Below, piece by piece: positions 1 through 6,612 of a stretch of DNA of 12,758 bases (position 1 is its first letter; each line of letters starts with the position of its first letter). The stretch spans positions 1 to 12,758 of the forward strand of contig JAFAGF010000131.1 of the NCBI GenBank assembly GCA_023422975.1, in the 5' to 3' direction. The notes beneath the pieces were generated by a model that did not search any database, was not told the origin of the DNA, and saw only the letters and a list, made by a program, of their open reading frames with translations. This DNA is from Pseudomonadota bacterium (GTDB taxonomy: Bacteria; Pseudomonadota; Gammaproteobacteria; Burkholderiales; Burkholderiaceae_C). The position numbers and the translations under genes were made by a program.

Positions 1-3
1 TTC

Positions 4-35
4 TTTGGGTGACCACTTGTAATCAGTCGCCCAAA
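4..35 (-). promoter_or_regulatory. Riboswitch expression-platform hairpin (alternative to aptamer P1)
   Basis: Read on the minus strand, positions 35-26 (TTTGGGCGAC) can pair with 13-4 (GTCACCCAAA) across a 12-nt loop, giving nine pairs and one C-A mismatch. The 5' arm of this hairpin includes positions 32-35, which are also part of the 3' strand of aptamer stem P1 (32-37). The two structures therefore exclude each other, as expected of a switching element. Whether the hairpin ends transcription or hides a ribosome binding site cannot be decided, because the sequence after it (on the minus strand) lies beyond the left edge. No U-run is visible in the three bases left. Confidence 0.6.
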
Positions 36-168
36 GGTCTTGCCCGCAAGGTTCATGTCGAACCTCACCTGACAAGCCGGAAACCGTGGTTTCGTATTGA
101 CGACTTGCCAATCCGCCGGGGTATGGCTGAATCGCGTACCCAGACGGGGAGCTACTCCCCTTTGAAGG
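29..168 (-). promoter_or_regulatory. yybP-ykoY manganese riboswitch aptamer
   Basis: The minus strand carries the conserved parts of this class in the right order: CAAAGGGGAGTAGC (164-151), GTCGTCAATACG (104-93), CCGGCTTGTCAGGT (80-67) and GGCAAGACCTTTGG (44-31). P1 forms between 159-164 and 32-37. Other stems visible are 119-123/137-141, 71-78/102-109, 80-85/88-93 and 50-54/60-64. The family senses Mn2+ and usually turns on Mn exporters such as MntP or TMEM165/GDT1-type (UPF0016) membrane proteins, or P-type ATPases. The target here would be read leftward and lies outside the window. The match comes from memory of the family consensus, not from a covariance search. Confidence 0.88.
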
Positions 169-173
169 CTGCG

Positions 174-182
174 ATTTAAACA
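174..182 (-). promoter_or_regulatory. Candidate extended -10 promoter for the riboswitch transcript
   Basis: On the minus strand TGTTTAAAT (182-174) fits an extended -10 element (TGn followed by TTAAAT, four of six matches to TATAAT). Transcription would start about 7 nt downstream, near 167, which is where the aptamer begins. No convincing -35 box is found 16-18 nt upstream, which is tolerable for an extended -10 promoter. The placement supports the call more than the sequence itself does. Confidence 0.4.
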
Positions 183-271
183 CAAGTTACAGCCCGATGC
201 GCACCAATGGACTTGGGTTTTTTGCGGATTCCGCTTTTTCAGGCAGGCAACGCCCTTAGGCTTGGGGCTGC

Positions 272-676
272 ATGGACCACCTCCACATCACCGATTTAGA
301 AGCCGCCATCAACCATTGGCGCACGCGCAGTTTGCCTGATGCGGGCGGTGCCCTGGCCGCCCCGACCATGGCGCTGGCAGAGGTCTATGCCCGCATGATT
401 GTGGCGCGCAGCACCACCATCGCCGCGCAGACATTGCCCGAAGCGGCCCGGCAAGCATGGTTGCACTGGTACGACACCCTGCCCGATACGCCCTGTATCG
501 CCATTTGCTCCACCAGCCAGGGGGACAGCCTGTGCAAAGGCTGTGGCCGCAGTTTTGCCGAGGTGCAGCAATGGCTGAGTCTGAGCCCTTTCGCCAAGCG
601 CGCGGTCTGGCGGCGCATTACCGAAGAAGGCACGGCCCTGCGCTTTACGCGCTATGCCGAACGGGCGGTGCGCTAA
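272..676 (+). CDS. DUF3717-DUF1289 two-domain protein, putative metal/Fe-S binding
   Basis: The 134-residue product has two parts. Residues 5-60 (ITDLEAAINHWR, then ALAEVYARMI) resemble DUF3717, a short helical domain known from Burkholderiales. Residues 73-117 resemble DUF1289 (COG3313, 'predicted Fe-S protein'), with four cysteines at 75, 79, 88 and 91 (C-x3-C-x8-C-x2-C) followed by the typical amphipathic W/L-rich helix. Neither domain has an established function; the cysteines suggest zinc or iron-sulfur binding. There is no signal peptide or membrane segment, so it is probably cytoplasmic. The ATG at 272 has no strong Shine-Dalgarno sequence but is the first start that gives the full N-terminal domain. 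The gene is divergent from the Mn riboswitch and convergent with azlD. Confidence 0.8.
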   Translation: MDHLHITDLEAAINHWRTRSLPDAGGALAAPTMALAEVYARMIVARSTTIAAQTLPEAARQAWLHWYDTLPDTPCIAICSTSQGDSLCKGCGRSFAEVQQWLSLSPFAKRAVWRRITEEGTALRFTRYAERAVR

Positions 677-692
677 TAGTCCGCCGGATCAC

Positions 693-786
693 AAAAAAGA
701 TAGCTGCCAGCGCTTGAAAAACAATCACTTCAAATACTTTTATATTTGAAATCCAGAAATAACCAGCGCAAGCAGCTATGCTTTTT
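693..786. repeat. Palindromic intergenic repeat acting as likely two-way terminator
   Basis: The outer arms 700-707 (ATAGCTGC) and 772-779 (GCAGCTAT) pair perfectly. After a 2x2 internal loop, 710-714 pairs with 765-769. Inside lies an AT-rich hairpin, 729-736 with 743-750 (TTCAAATA/TATTTGAA). A T-run follows on each strand (782-786 on plus; 698-693 read on minus), so the element can end both the DUF1289 gene and the convergent azlD transcript. The core AGCTGC..AGCGCTT is shared with the repeat at 10057-10093, so this looks like a diverged member of a dispersed family. Confidence 0.65.
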
Positions 787-1126
787 ACCAACCCAGCCCA
801 ATGTGCAAGGGCAGGTACACGGCCATGCCCACCACGATGGTGCCCAAAATCCCGCGCTGGCAGAAGTAGTACACAGTGGCGCACAGCGCAGCGGGCAGTC
901 GCGCATCAGCCAGTGAGGTGATCAAGGCGCCATTGCTCATCATTACCTCGGGCGCGATCACCGCCGCCAGCGCTGCCAGCGGGGCGTACTTGAGGCCGCG
1001 CTTGAACCATTCAGGCATGGGGACTTCACGCTCGGGAATCATGAAGAAGGAGCGGGTAATCAGCGTCACCAGGGCCAGCCCAATGCAGGCCACCCACGGC
1101 CAGATACCGGACAGGTCTGCGTTCAT
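785..1126 (-). CDS. azlD: AzlD family branched-chain amino acid export subunit
   Basis: A 113-residue, strongly hydrophobic protein with about three to four membrane segments (roughly 10-30, 45-65, 75-90 and 93-110). Size, the N-terminal WxxxxGxAxVTxxTR pattern and position next to azlC match the small AzlD subunit. In the family AzlC and AzlD form an inner-membrane exporter for branched-chain amino acids and analogues (YgaZH in Escherichia coli). The ATG overlaps the azlC stop as ATGA, and AAGGAG inside the end of azlC supplies the ribosome binding site, which indicates translational coupling. The substrate in this organism is inferred from the family only. Confidence 0.88.
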   Translation of the reverse strand: MNADLSGIWPWVACIGLALVTLITRSFFMIPEREVPMPEWFKRGLKYAPLAALAAVIAPEVMMSNGALITSLADARLPAALCATVYYFCQRGILGTIVVGMAVYLPLHIGLGW

Positions 1127-1953
1127 GAGGACTCCTTATCGTGGGCGCGCTCGGGCAAAGGCAGCACCGGGTGCTTTTCGCCCTTGCTGGGGTCAGGCGG
1201 GCGGATGGCCGGTTGCGGCCGCAAGCGCGCGGCGCGCTGCTCGGCAGCTTCCATCAGCAAGCCCACGGCAACAGCGGCCACAATCGCCACCAAAATATTC
1301 ATCTTCAGCGGCAGGGCAAACGTGGCAATCGCGGCGCCACTGGCCACCACACAGGCCACCCAGGTGGCTTTTTCCTTGAGCATGGCGTACAGCACGCCCA
1401 GCAAGGCCAGCACCCCGGCAAAGCCCAGCCCCCATTCCAGCGGAATCACGTTGGCCAGCAAGATGCCCGCAATCGATGCCACTTGCCAAAACAGCCAGTT
1501 GGCCAGGGCCGCACCCCAGAAAAACGGCAGTTGCTCGGGTTTTTTCTCTGCGCTGGGAAAGCGCTGCATGAACGAGACAAAAATGATGTCGCCGCTGAAG
1601 TAGCCCAGCGTCATGCGGTGCGGCAGACGCAGATGGCCAAAGTAGGTGCGCCACATGCTGCTCAAAATCACAAACCGCAAGTTCACGCAGGCTGCTGTGA
1701 ACCACACCACCCACAGAGGGGCGCCCACCATCATCAGCGGCAAGATGGCCAGCTGCGCACTGCCGGCATACACCGTGAGCGACATGAAAATGGCCAGTGG
1801 CACCGACATGCCCGCCTTGACCATGGCCACCCCGGTTACCAGCCCCCAAGCACCCACACCCAGCATGGGCGCCAGCAGGGCCTGGATTCCTTCTTTAAAA
1901 GCAGGTTCTTGCGCAATGCCCAAGGCACGGCGCTGCAAAGCGCGAGCGTTCAT
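1123..1953 (-). CDS. azlC: AzlC family branched-chain amino acid exporter
   Basis: A 276-residue polytopic membrane protein. Family hallmarks are SLTVYAGSAQLA (about residues 58-69) and VNLRFVILS (about 90-98), followed by several hydrophobic segments up to about residue 235. The last 40 or so residues form a hydrophilic, proline-, arginine- and lysine-rich tail that most AzlC proteins (about 230-250 aa) lack. It pairs with AzlD in exporting branched-chain amino acids. The start lies 3 nt after the fmt stop, with TGAGG across the fmt end as ribosome binding site, so it is most likely cotranscribed with fmt. It shares an ATGA overlap with azlD. Confidence 0.88.
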   Translation of the reverse strand: MNARALQRRALGIAQEPAFKEGIQALLAPMLGVGAWGLVTGVAMVKAGMSVPLAIFMSLTVYAGSAQLAILPLMMVGAPLWVVWFTAACVNLRFVILSSMWRTYFGHLRLPHRMTLGYFSGDIIFVSFMQRFPSAEKKPEQLPFFWGAALANWLFWQVASIAGILLANVIPLEWGLGFAGVLALLGVLYAMLKEKATWVACVVASGAAIATFALPLKMNILVAIVAAVAVGLLMEAAEQRAARLRPQPAIRPPDPSKGEKHPVLPLPERAHDKESS

Positions 1954-1956
1954 ACC

Positions 1957-2934
1957 TCAGTCCTGCGCAGGCGATGTCAGCACGGCACCGGCAGACAGCG
2001 CAAACCCGCGCAAAAAGTCCGCTGCGGCCAAGCGTTTGCCGCCAGCACGCTGCAGCTGCGTCAAACGCAGTGCACCTTCGCCGCAGGCCACCAGCACACC
2101 CTCGGCATCGGCCGCTAGGACCGTGCCGGGCTGGGCGTTGCCTGCGTAGGTTTCTGGCGTGGCGGTCCAGAGCTTGATGACTTCATCGCCCAACTGCGTG
2201 GCTCCGCCCGGGAAGGGGTTGAACGCACGCAAACGGCGATCCAACTCGGCAGCGCTCAGTTGCCAGTCCATCCAGCTTTCTGCTTTTTCAATCTTGTGGG
2301 CGTAGGTCACACCTTCAGCAGGCTGGGGCGTGCGCGGCAAGCCGCCGCAGGCGCTCATCTCCAGCGCCTCCACAATCATGCGGCCGCCCAGGTCGGCCAG
2401 CTTGTCGTGCAGGCTGGCGGTGGTGTCCACATCGGTAATCGGCAGCTTTTCGATCAGGCACATATCGCCCGTGTCCAGGCCAATGTCCATCTGCATGATG
2501 GTGACGCCCGTTGCTGCATCGCCGGCCTCGATCGCCCGGTGAATCGGTGCAGCCCCGCGCCAGCGCGGCAAGAGTGAGGCATGGATGTTCAGGCAACCCT
2601 TGGGGGGCAAATCCAGCACCCACTGCGGCAAGATCAAGCCATAGGCGGCCACCACCATCACATCGGCCTTGGCATCCAGCAGCGCTTGGCGCGCAGCAGC
2701 AGCGTCTTCGGGGTATTTGCCATCCAGGCGCAGACTCAAGGGCTGCTCGACACGGATGCCGTGCTCCAACGCGCATTGCTTGACAGGGGAGGCTTGCAGC
2801 TTCATGCCGCGGCCTGCGGGGCGGTCTGGCTGGGTCAGCACCAGCGGTACTTCAAAACCTGCCTGGAGCAGGCGTTCCAAGGCTACACGCGCAAATTCAG
2901 GCGTGCCCGCAAAAATAACTCTCATGGTTTCCAT
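1957..2934 (-). CDS. fmt: Methionyl-tRNA formyltransferase
   Basis: Fmt transfers a formyl group from 10-formyltetrahydrofolate to methionyl-tRNA(fMet) so that translation can start. The 325-residue product begins with the Rossmann-type domain ([12 protein letters not shown], residues 4-15). It carries the catalytic asparagine and histidine in [17 protein letters not shown] (N116, H118) and the catalytic aspartate in IGLDTGD (D154). The C-terminal OB-like tRNA-binding domain runs from about 215 to the end, including FNPFPGGAT. Two starts are possible: ATG at 2934 (used here) or ATG at 2925, three codons later, which fits the usual family N-terminus and has GGAA upstream. Neither ribosome binding site is strong. 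A terminator-like hairpin lies 7 nt upstream. Confidence 0.96.
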   Translation of the reverse strand: METMRVIFAGTPEFARVALERLLQAGFEVPLVLTQPDRPAGRGMKLQASPVKQCALEHGIRVEQPLSLRLDGKYPEDAAAARQALLDAKADVMVVAAYGLILPQWVLDLPPKGCLNIHASLLPRWRGAAPIHRAIEAGDAATGVTIMQMDIGLDTGDMCLIEKLPITDVDTTASLHDKLADLGGRMIVEALEMSACGGLPRTPQPAEGVTYAHKIEKAESWMDWQLSAAELDRRLRAFNPFPGGATQLGDEVIKLWTATPETYAGNAQPGTVLAADAEGVLVACGEGALRLTQLQRAGGKRLAAADFLRGFALSAGAVLTSPAQD

Positions 2935-2941
2935 CCGAGGG

Positions 2942-2965
2942 AAAAACTGCCTTTGGCTGGGCAGT
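2942..2965 (-). terminator. Terminator-like hairpin in the fmt leader
   Basis: On the minus strand ACTGCC (2965-2960) pairs with GGCAGT (2951-2946) across an 8-nt loop, followed by a short T-run (2946-2942). It lies between the lipoprotein stop and the fmt start. It could end part of the def-lipoprotein transcript or attenuate entry into fmt. The stem is only 6 bp and the U-tract short, so termination is probably partial at best. Confidence 0.4.
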
Positions 2966-3020
2966 GACAGCGTGAATCAGCACGCGCCCAGGCGTTGCCG
3001 TGTGGCGCAGCGCCTACGCA

Positions 3021-3530
3021 TCAATGGCGCTGCTCGTCGTCGTTGCGCGCCTCATCGGTAAACATGATGCGCTGCACCACCCCTTGTGGGTCGATAAAAA
3101 CGTGGGCTTGCCGATCTATGCCATTTTGCTGGATCCGGTAGGTCCAGATATCGCCTTTGAAGTTGCCCACACCCTCTACCAGCGCAGGCTTGCCAAAGTA
3201 GCGAAAAACGCTGTCGCGGTTGTCTTGACCGGGTTGCAGGCGCTGGAAATGCGCTTCATCCAGCACTTGCTCCACCTTCTGCAAGCGCTGCTGCGCGTCA
3301 AACTCCATGTGATAAACCTGCTGGCCCGCTGGCTGGCGGCTGTATACCCAGCGCTCGCCACCGCCTTGCAGCGGCACTTTGGCATGCGGCTCGCCCATGC
3401 CTGCGTGGATGGCCGATGCCGGTGTGCCAGGCTTTTGCCACTGCGGCACCATGCAGGCCGTCAACACCATGCCCGCGGCAGCCATAGCTGCCCAGCGCCC
3501 CCATACCGCAAGCACGGGGCGGCGCAGCAT
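3021..3530 (-). CDS. Lipoprotein with two SmpA/BamE-like repeats
   Basis: A 169-residue protein with an N-terminal signal peptide ending in the lipobox LTAC, lipidated cysteine at residue 26. The mature part reads as two similar halves: about 40-90 (MGEPHAKVPL..ERWVYSRQ..VYHMEFDAQQRLQKVEQVLD) and about 108-160 (FGKPALVEG..DIWTYRIQ..HVFIDPQGVVQRIMFT). Each has the GxP start, W-x-Y strand and closing strand of the SmpA/BamE fold. BamE is an outer-membrane assembly lipoprotein, but this is not canonical BamE, which has one repeat. The function is unknown; the outer-membrane periplasmic face is the expected location. Its ATG shares one base with the def stop (TAATG), so it should be translationally coupled to def. 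Confidence 0.82.
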   Translation of the reverse strand: MLRRPVLAVWGRWAAMAAAGMVLTACMVPQWQKPGTPASAIHAGMGEPHAKVPLQGGGERWVYSRQPAGQQVYHMEFDAQQRLQKVEQVLDEAHFQRLQPGQDNRDSVFRYFGKPALVEGVGNFKGDIWTYRIQQNGIDRQAHVFIDPQGVVQRIMFTDEARNDDEQRH

Positions 3531-4039
3531 TAGCGTGCCGCCTCTTTTTGCATCTTGACCATCTTGGTCTTGATGCGGTTGCGCTTCAGCGGAGACAGGT
3601 ACTCCACAAACACCTTGCCCATCAGATGGTCCATCTCATGCTGGATGCAGATGGCCAGCAGGCCTTCTGCATCAATTTCGCGGCTGTTGCCGTTTTCATC
3701 CAGCGCCTTGACCTTGACGGATGTCGAGCGCTCCACGCCGTCATAAATGCCGGGCACGGACAGGCAACCCTCTTCGCCCACTTGTTTTTCCTCGCTGGCC
3801 CAGAGGATTTCCGGGTTGATCAGCACCAGCTTTTGATCGCGATCTTGCGACACATCAATGACGATCAGGCGCTCATGGAAGTCCACTTGTGTGGCTGCCA
3901 GACCGATGCCTTGGGCGTCATACATGGTCTCAAACATGTCCTCAATCTGCTTGCGAATGCGGTCATCCACCTGTTCCACAGGCTTGGCCACCTTGTGCAG
4001 GCGAGGGTCGGGAAAGCAAAGAATAGGAAGTAAGGCCAT
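3530..4039 (-). CDS. def: Peptide deformylase
   Basis: Removes the N-formyl group from new polypeptides, using a catalytic metal (Fe2+ in the family). Starting at [14 protein letters not shown] gives 169 residues, the usual length. All three motifs are present: GIGLAATQV (44-52), EGCLSVP (90-96, metal ligand C92) and QHEMDHL (133-139, H134 and H138 as ligands, E135 catalytic). The reading frame stays open 27 codons upstream to an ATG at 4120, but the family N-terminus fits the start at 4039. No strong Shine-Dalgarno sequence precedes it. It opens the cluster with the lipoprotein gene and fmt; pairing def with fmt is common because the two enzymes act on the same formyl group. Confidence 0.97.
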   Translation of the reverse strand: MALLPILCFPDPRLHKVAKPVEQVDDRIRKQIEDMFETMYDAQGIGLAATQVDFHERLIVIDVSQDRDQKLVLINPEILWASEEKQVGEEGCLSVPGIYDGVERSTSVKVKALDENGNSREIDAEGLLAICIQHEMDHLMGKVFVEYLSPLKRNRIKTKMVKMQKEAAR

Positions 4040-4112
4040 GGCAAATTTTCGGAAATATGTCGCTATTTTCGCCACTTTCACCGATTGGCGCAGCGCAAGT
4101 TGCTGATACGCA

Positions 4113-4141
4113 TTGCCCAATCAAGGCCTTGGAATCAGAAT
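4113..4141 (+). promoter_or_regulatory. Candidate sigma-70 promoter for the LysM-dprA unit
   Basis: TTGCCC (4113-4118), a 17-nt spacer and CAGAAT (4136-4141) give four of six matches in each box. It lies about 60 nt upstream of the LysM gene start, in the 160-bp divergent region shared with def. The assignment rests on consensus similarity only. No equally good promoter for def was found on the other strand. Confidence 0.3.
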
Positions 4142-4199
4142 CACCGGGGTTTTATCGACACAAGACAGCGCACCAAGCCTGTATCAGAGAGGGAAAAAC

Positions 4200-5384
4200 A
4201 TGAAGGGAAACGCCACCACTTGTGCCTTGGCCATGGGTGCCTTGCTGTGCGGAGCTATCAACACCGCGCATGCCCAAAATTACCCCATTACCGAGGTACA
4301 ACGCGCCACGGCCCAACAAGTGGCGCAGCAGGGCGTGCCGCTTTCTGCCTTAAGCCCTACCGCTCCGGACAGCTATACCGTGCAGCGCGGTGATACCTTG
4401 TGGCGCATTGCAGGGTTGTTCCTGCGCCAGCCCTGGCGTTGGCCTGAACTTTGGGGCATGAATCTGCAGGCGATTGCCAACCCGCACCTGATTTACCCCG
4501 GCCAAGTCCTGTACCTAGAAAAGAACGGAGGGTTTGCACGCCTGAGCACCGCCCGCAACGGCGGCACACCCACGGTCAAGCTGTCTCCACAAGTGCGCAG
4601 TGAAAGTCTGTCGGATTTGGCTCTGCCCACCTTGCAGATGCACATCATTGAAGCGTTTCTGAGTGAACCCTTGGTGGTGGACAACGACACCTTGGCCAAC
4701 GCCCCGCGCATTATTGCTGGCGATGATGACCGCATGCTGCGTGCGCCCGGTGACCGTGCCTATGTACGCGGCCCCTCCACAGCACCCTTGCTGCGCGAAG
4801 CCAACGCCTCGCGTGATTACCGACTATTCCGCCAGGCCGTGGCCCTTCATGACCCCATCACCCGCGAGGTGCTGGGCTATGAAGCGCAATATTTGGGGCG
4901 TGCCACGCTGGAGCGTGGAGAAACCCCGGTTGCACCCACCGCAGACAACCCCAATCCCGCGTATTTGCCCGCCACCATCACGGTCACCAAGGCCAAGGAA
5001 GAATTGCACCCCGGCGACCGCCTGGTTCCTGAACCACCCCGCCAATACGTCAACTTCGTACCCCACGCGCCGCAAACAGACGTCACGGCCTATGTGGTCT
5101 CGATTTACGGTAGTACGGCAGTACGTTATGGCACCCAGCACCAAATCGTTGCCATCAACCAAGGTCGCAAAGACGGCATGGTGCCAGGCATGGTGCTGTC
5201 CTTGATGACCAAGGGTCAGACGATCAAGGACAAAACCGACCCGCAGCGCCCCACCGTACAGTTGCCCGATGAAGAGAACGGGCTGGCCATGGTGTTCCGC
5301 AGCTTTGACCGCGTCTCTTATGTGCTGATCATGGACATTCAACGGGGCGTGCAGGTGGGTGACCGCTTGAGCAGCCCGCGCTAA
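4200..5384 (+). CDS. Secreted LysM-domain peptidoglycan-binding protein
   Basis: A 394-residue protein with a signal peptide cut after AHA (residue 25), so it should be periplasmic. A LysM domain spans about 59-106 (SYTVQRGDTLWRIAG.. to IYPGQVLYL), which binds the glycan strands of peptidoglycan. The remaining 285 residues show no catalytic motif I recognise. They contain beta-rich stretches and repeated 'GDR' turns (HPGDRLVPEP about 289, VQVGDRLSSPR at the C-terminus). The ATG at 4200 is preceded by AGAGAGGG and gives a proper signal peptide. An upstream in-frame ATG at 4113 would bury the signal peptide and is rejected. LysM proteins next to dprA are known in Betaproteobacteria; a cell-wall role is more likely than a direct part in transformation. 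Confidence 0.88.
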   Translation: MKGNATTCALAMGALLCGAINTAHAQNYPITEVQRATAQQVAQQGVPLSALSPTAPDSYTVQRGDTLWRIAGLFLRQPWRWPELWGMNLQAIANPHLIYPGQVLYLEKNGGFARLSTARNGGTPTVKLSPQVRSESLSDLALPTLQMHIIEAFLSEPLVVDNDTLANAPRIIAGDDDRMLRAPGDRAYVRGPSTAPLLREANASRDYRLFRQAVALHDPITREVLGYEAQYLGRATLERGETPVAPTADNPNPAYLPATITVTKAKEELHPGDRLVPEPPRQYVNFVPHAPQTDVTAYVVSIYGSTAVRYGTQHQIVAINQGRKDGMVPGMVLSLMTKGQTIKDKTDPQRPTVQLPDEENGLAMVFRSFDRVSYVLIMDIQRGVQVGDRLSSPR

Positions 5385-5390
5385 CTCTCC

Positions 5391-6551
5391 ATGCGCGCCA
5401 CCCCTGCCCCCTGGGAGCGCACAGAACTGCAGGCTTGGCTGCGCCTGTCCCTGACACCAGGGGTGGGCAATGCGGCAGCACGGCGCTTGTTGGCGCACTT
5501 TGGATCGGCCCCTGCCATCTTTGATGCCTCCGTCGCTGCGCTGCAAACCTGTGTGAGCCTGGCGCAAGCCGCACAGCTGCGCCATCCCCCCGAAGGCTTT
5601 GCCCATGCCTTGGAAACCACCTGGCAATGGCTACATACCGGCACGCCCGATTTCGCTCATGCATTGATTACCTTAGGCGATCCCCGCTATCCCGAGAGCT
5701 TGCTGCATACCGCAGATCCGCCACTCATGCTGTATGCCATTGGCGCGCAGCGCTGGCTGGAAACGGCCTCGGCGTTGCTCGATTGGCAACGCAGCTTGGC
5801 GATTGTGGGCTCTCGCAACCCCACCCCACAAGGTGCTGACAATGCCTTCCAATTCGCCCAGCACCTTGCTGGCCAGGGCTGGAGTGTGGTGTCAGGCATG
5901 GCACTGGGAATTGACGCAGCGGCCCATGAAGGTGCTTTGGCGGCGGGCAGCCCGGGATTGCCCACAGTGGCTGTCATCGGCACCGGCGTAGACCGTGTGT
6001 ATCCGCGCTCGCACAAGCAACTGGCCCATCGGTTGGCGCAGCAAGGGGTGGTGATCAGCGAATTCCCCTTGGGCACCCCGCCGATTGCCAGCAACTTCCC
6101 CAAACGCAACCGCATCATTTCAGGTCTCACACGTGGCACGCTGGTGGTGGAGGCTGCCTTGGCCTCTGGGTCCTTGATTACGGCGCGTACCGCTTCAGAA
6201 CAAGGGCGCGAAGTTTTTGCCATTCCTGGCTCCATCCACAGCCCGCAGGCGCGTGGTTGCCACGCGCTCATCCGGCAAGGTGCCAAGCTGGTGGAGTCAG
6301 CCCAAGACATTCTCGAAGAGTTCAGCGATTACACGCTCCAGGCTCAGAAAACAAACAGTGAAGCACCCTCGAACTCGGTAGAACACCCCCTGCTGCAAGC
6401 CATGGGCTATGACCCCGTGCATGTAGAAACTTTGAGCGAGCGCACCGGCTGGAGTGCTGCCGATTTGCAAGCGCAGTTGCTGGAGTTAGAGCTGGAAGGG
6501 TTAGTAGGACGGCTGGCAGGAGGCCTCTACCAGCGTACAGGGCAAGCCTGA
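5391..6551 (+). CDS. dprA: DNA-processing protein DprA
   Basis: DprA binds incoming single-stranded DNA during natural transformation and loads RecA. The 386-residue product has an N-terminal SAM/HhH-like part (about 10-70, with LTPGVGNAAARRLL). The extended Rossmann-fold DprA core (about 95-310) contains GSRNPT (140-145), SGMALGIDAAAHEGAL (168-183), AVIGTGVDRVYP (194-205), FPKRNRIISGL (236-246) and ASGSLITARTASEQGR (258-273). The winged-helix DprA_WH domain fills the C-terminus (about 330-380). Nothing is truncated and the motifs are intact. It starts 6 nt after the LysM gene, so the two are likely cotranscribed, and ends just before a strong two-way terminator. Presence of dprA alone does not prove competence, since it is nearly universal. 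Confidence 0.96.
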   Translation: MRATPAPWERTELQAWLRLSLTPGVGNAAARRLLAHFGSAPAIFDASVAALQTCVSLAQAAQLRHPPEGFAHALETTWQWLHTGTPDFAHALITLGDPRYPESLLHTADPPLMLYAIGAQRWLETASALLDWQRSLAIVGSRNPTPQGADNAFQFAQHLAGQGWSVVSGMALGIDAAAHEGALAAGSPGLPTVAVIGTGVDRVYPRSHKQLAHRLAQQGVVISEFPLGTPPIASNFPKRNRIISGLTRGTLVVEAALASGSLITARTASEQGREVFAIPGSIHSPQARGCHALIRQGAKLVESAQDILEEFSDYTLQAQKTNSEAPSNSVEHPLLQAMGYDPVHVETLSERTGWSAADLQAQLLELELEGLVGRLAGGLYQRTGQA

Positions 6552-6570
6552 TACATCGGCATCATCCATA

Positions 6571-6598
6571 AAAAAAGGCACCGTGAGGTGCCTTTTTG
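6571..6598. terminator. Bidirectional intrinsic terminator between dprA and secF
   Basis: Positions 6572-6582 pair with 6587-6597 in an 11-bp perfect stem with a GTGA loop. The GC-rich core is GGCACC/GGTGCC, flanked by A-runs on the left and T-runs on the right. The hairpin is followed by T5 on the plus strand and by seven Ts on the minus strand, so it can end both dprA and the convergent secF transcript. Confidence 0.92.
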
Positions 6599-6612
6599 AT
6601 AGCAGCAGCGGG

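Noticed and set aside
1-180. Possible 6S RNA, tmRNA or RNase P RNA on the plus strand
   Set aside because: None of the conserved cores of these RNAs is present, whereas the minus strand matches the yybP-ykoY riboswitch at several separate blocks.
218-239. Short hairpin GCGG-ATT-CCGC followed by T5 on the plus strand
   Set aside because: The stem is only 4-5 bp, and no gene on the plus strand ends upstream of it. It could be an attenuator of the DUF1289 gene but the evidence is too thin.
1141-2118. Plus-strand frames opposite azlC and fmt
   Set aside because: They overlap strongly supported genes and show no domain, signal or ribosome binding site.
4040-4120. N-terminal extension of peptide deformylase to an ATG at 4120
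   Set aside because: The extra 27 residues do not fit the family, and the start at 4039 gives the standard 169-residue enzyme.
4113-4199. N-terminal extension of the LysM protein to an ATG at 4113
   Set aside because: It would bury the signal peptide; the ATG at 4200 has a good ribosome binding site (AGAGAGGG) and a clean signal sequence.
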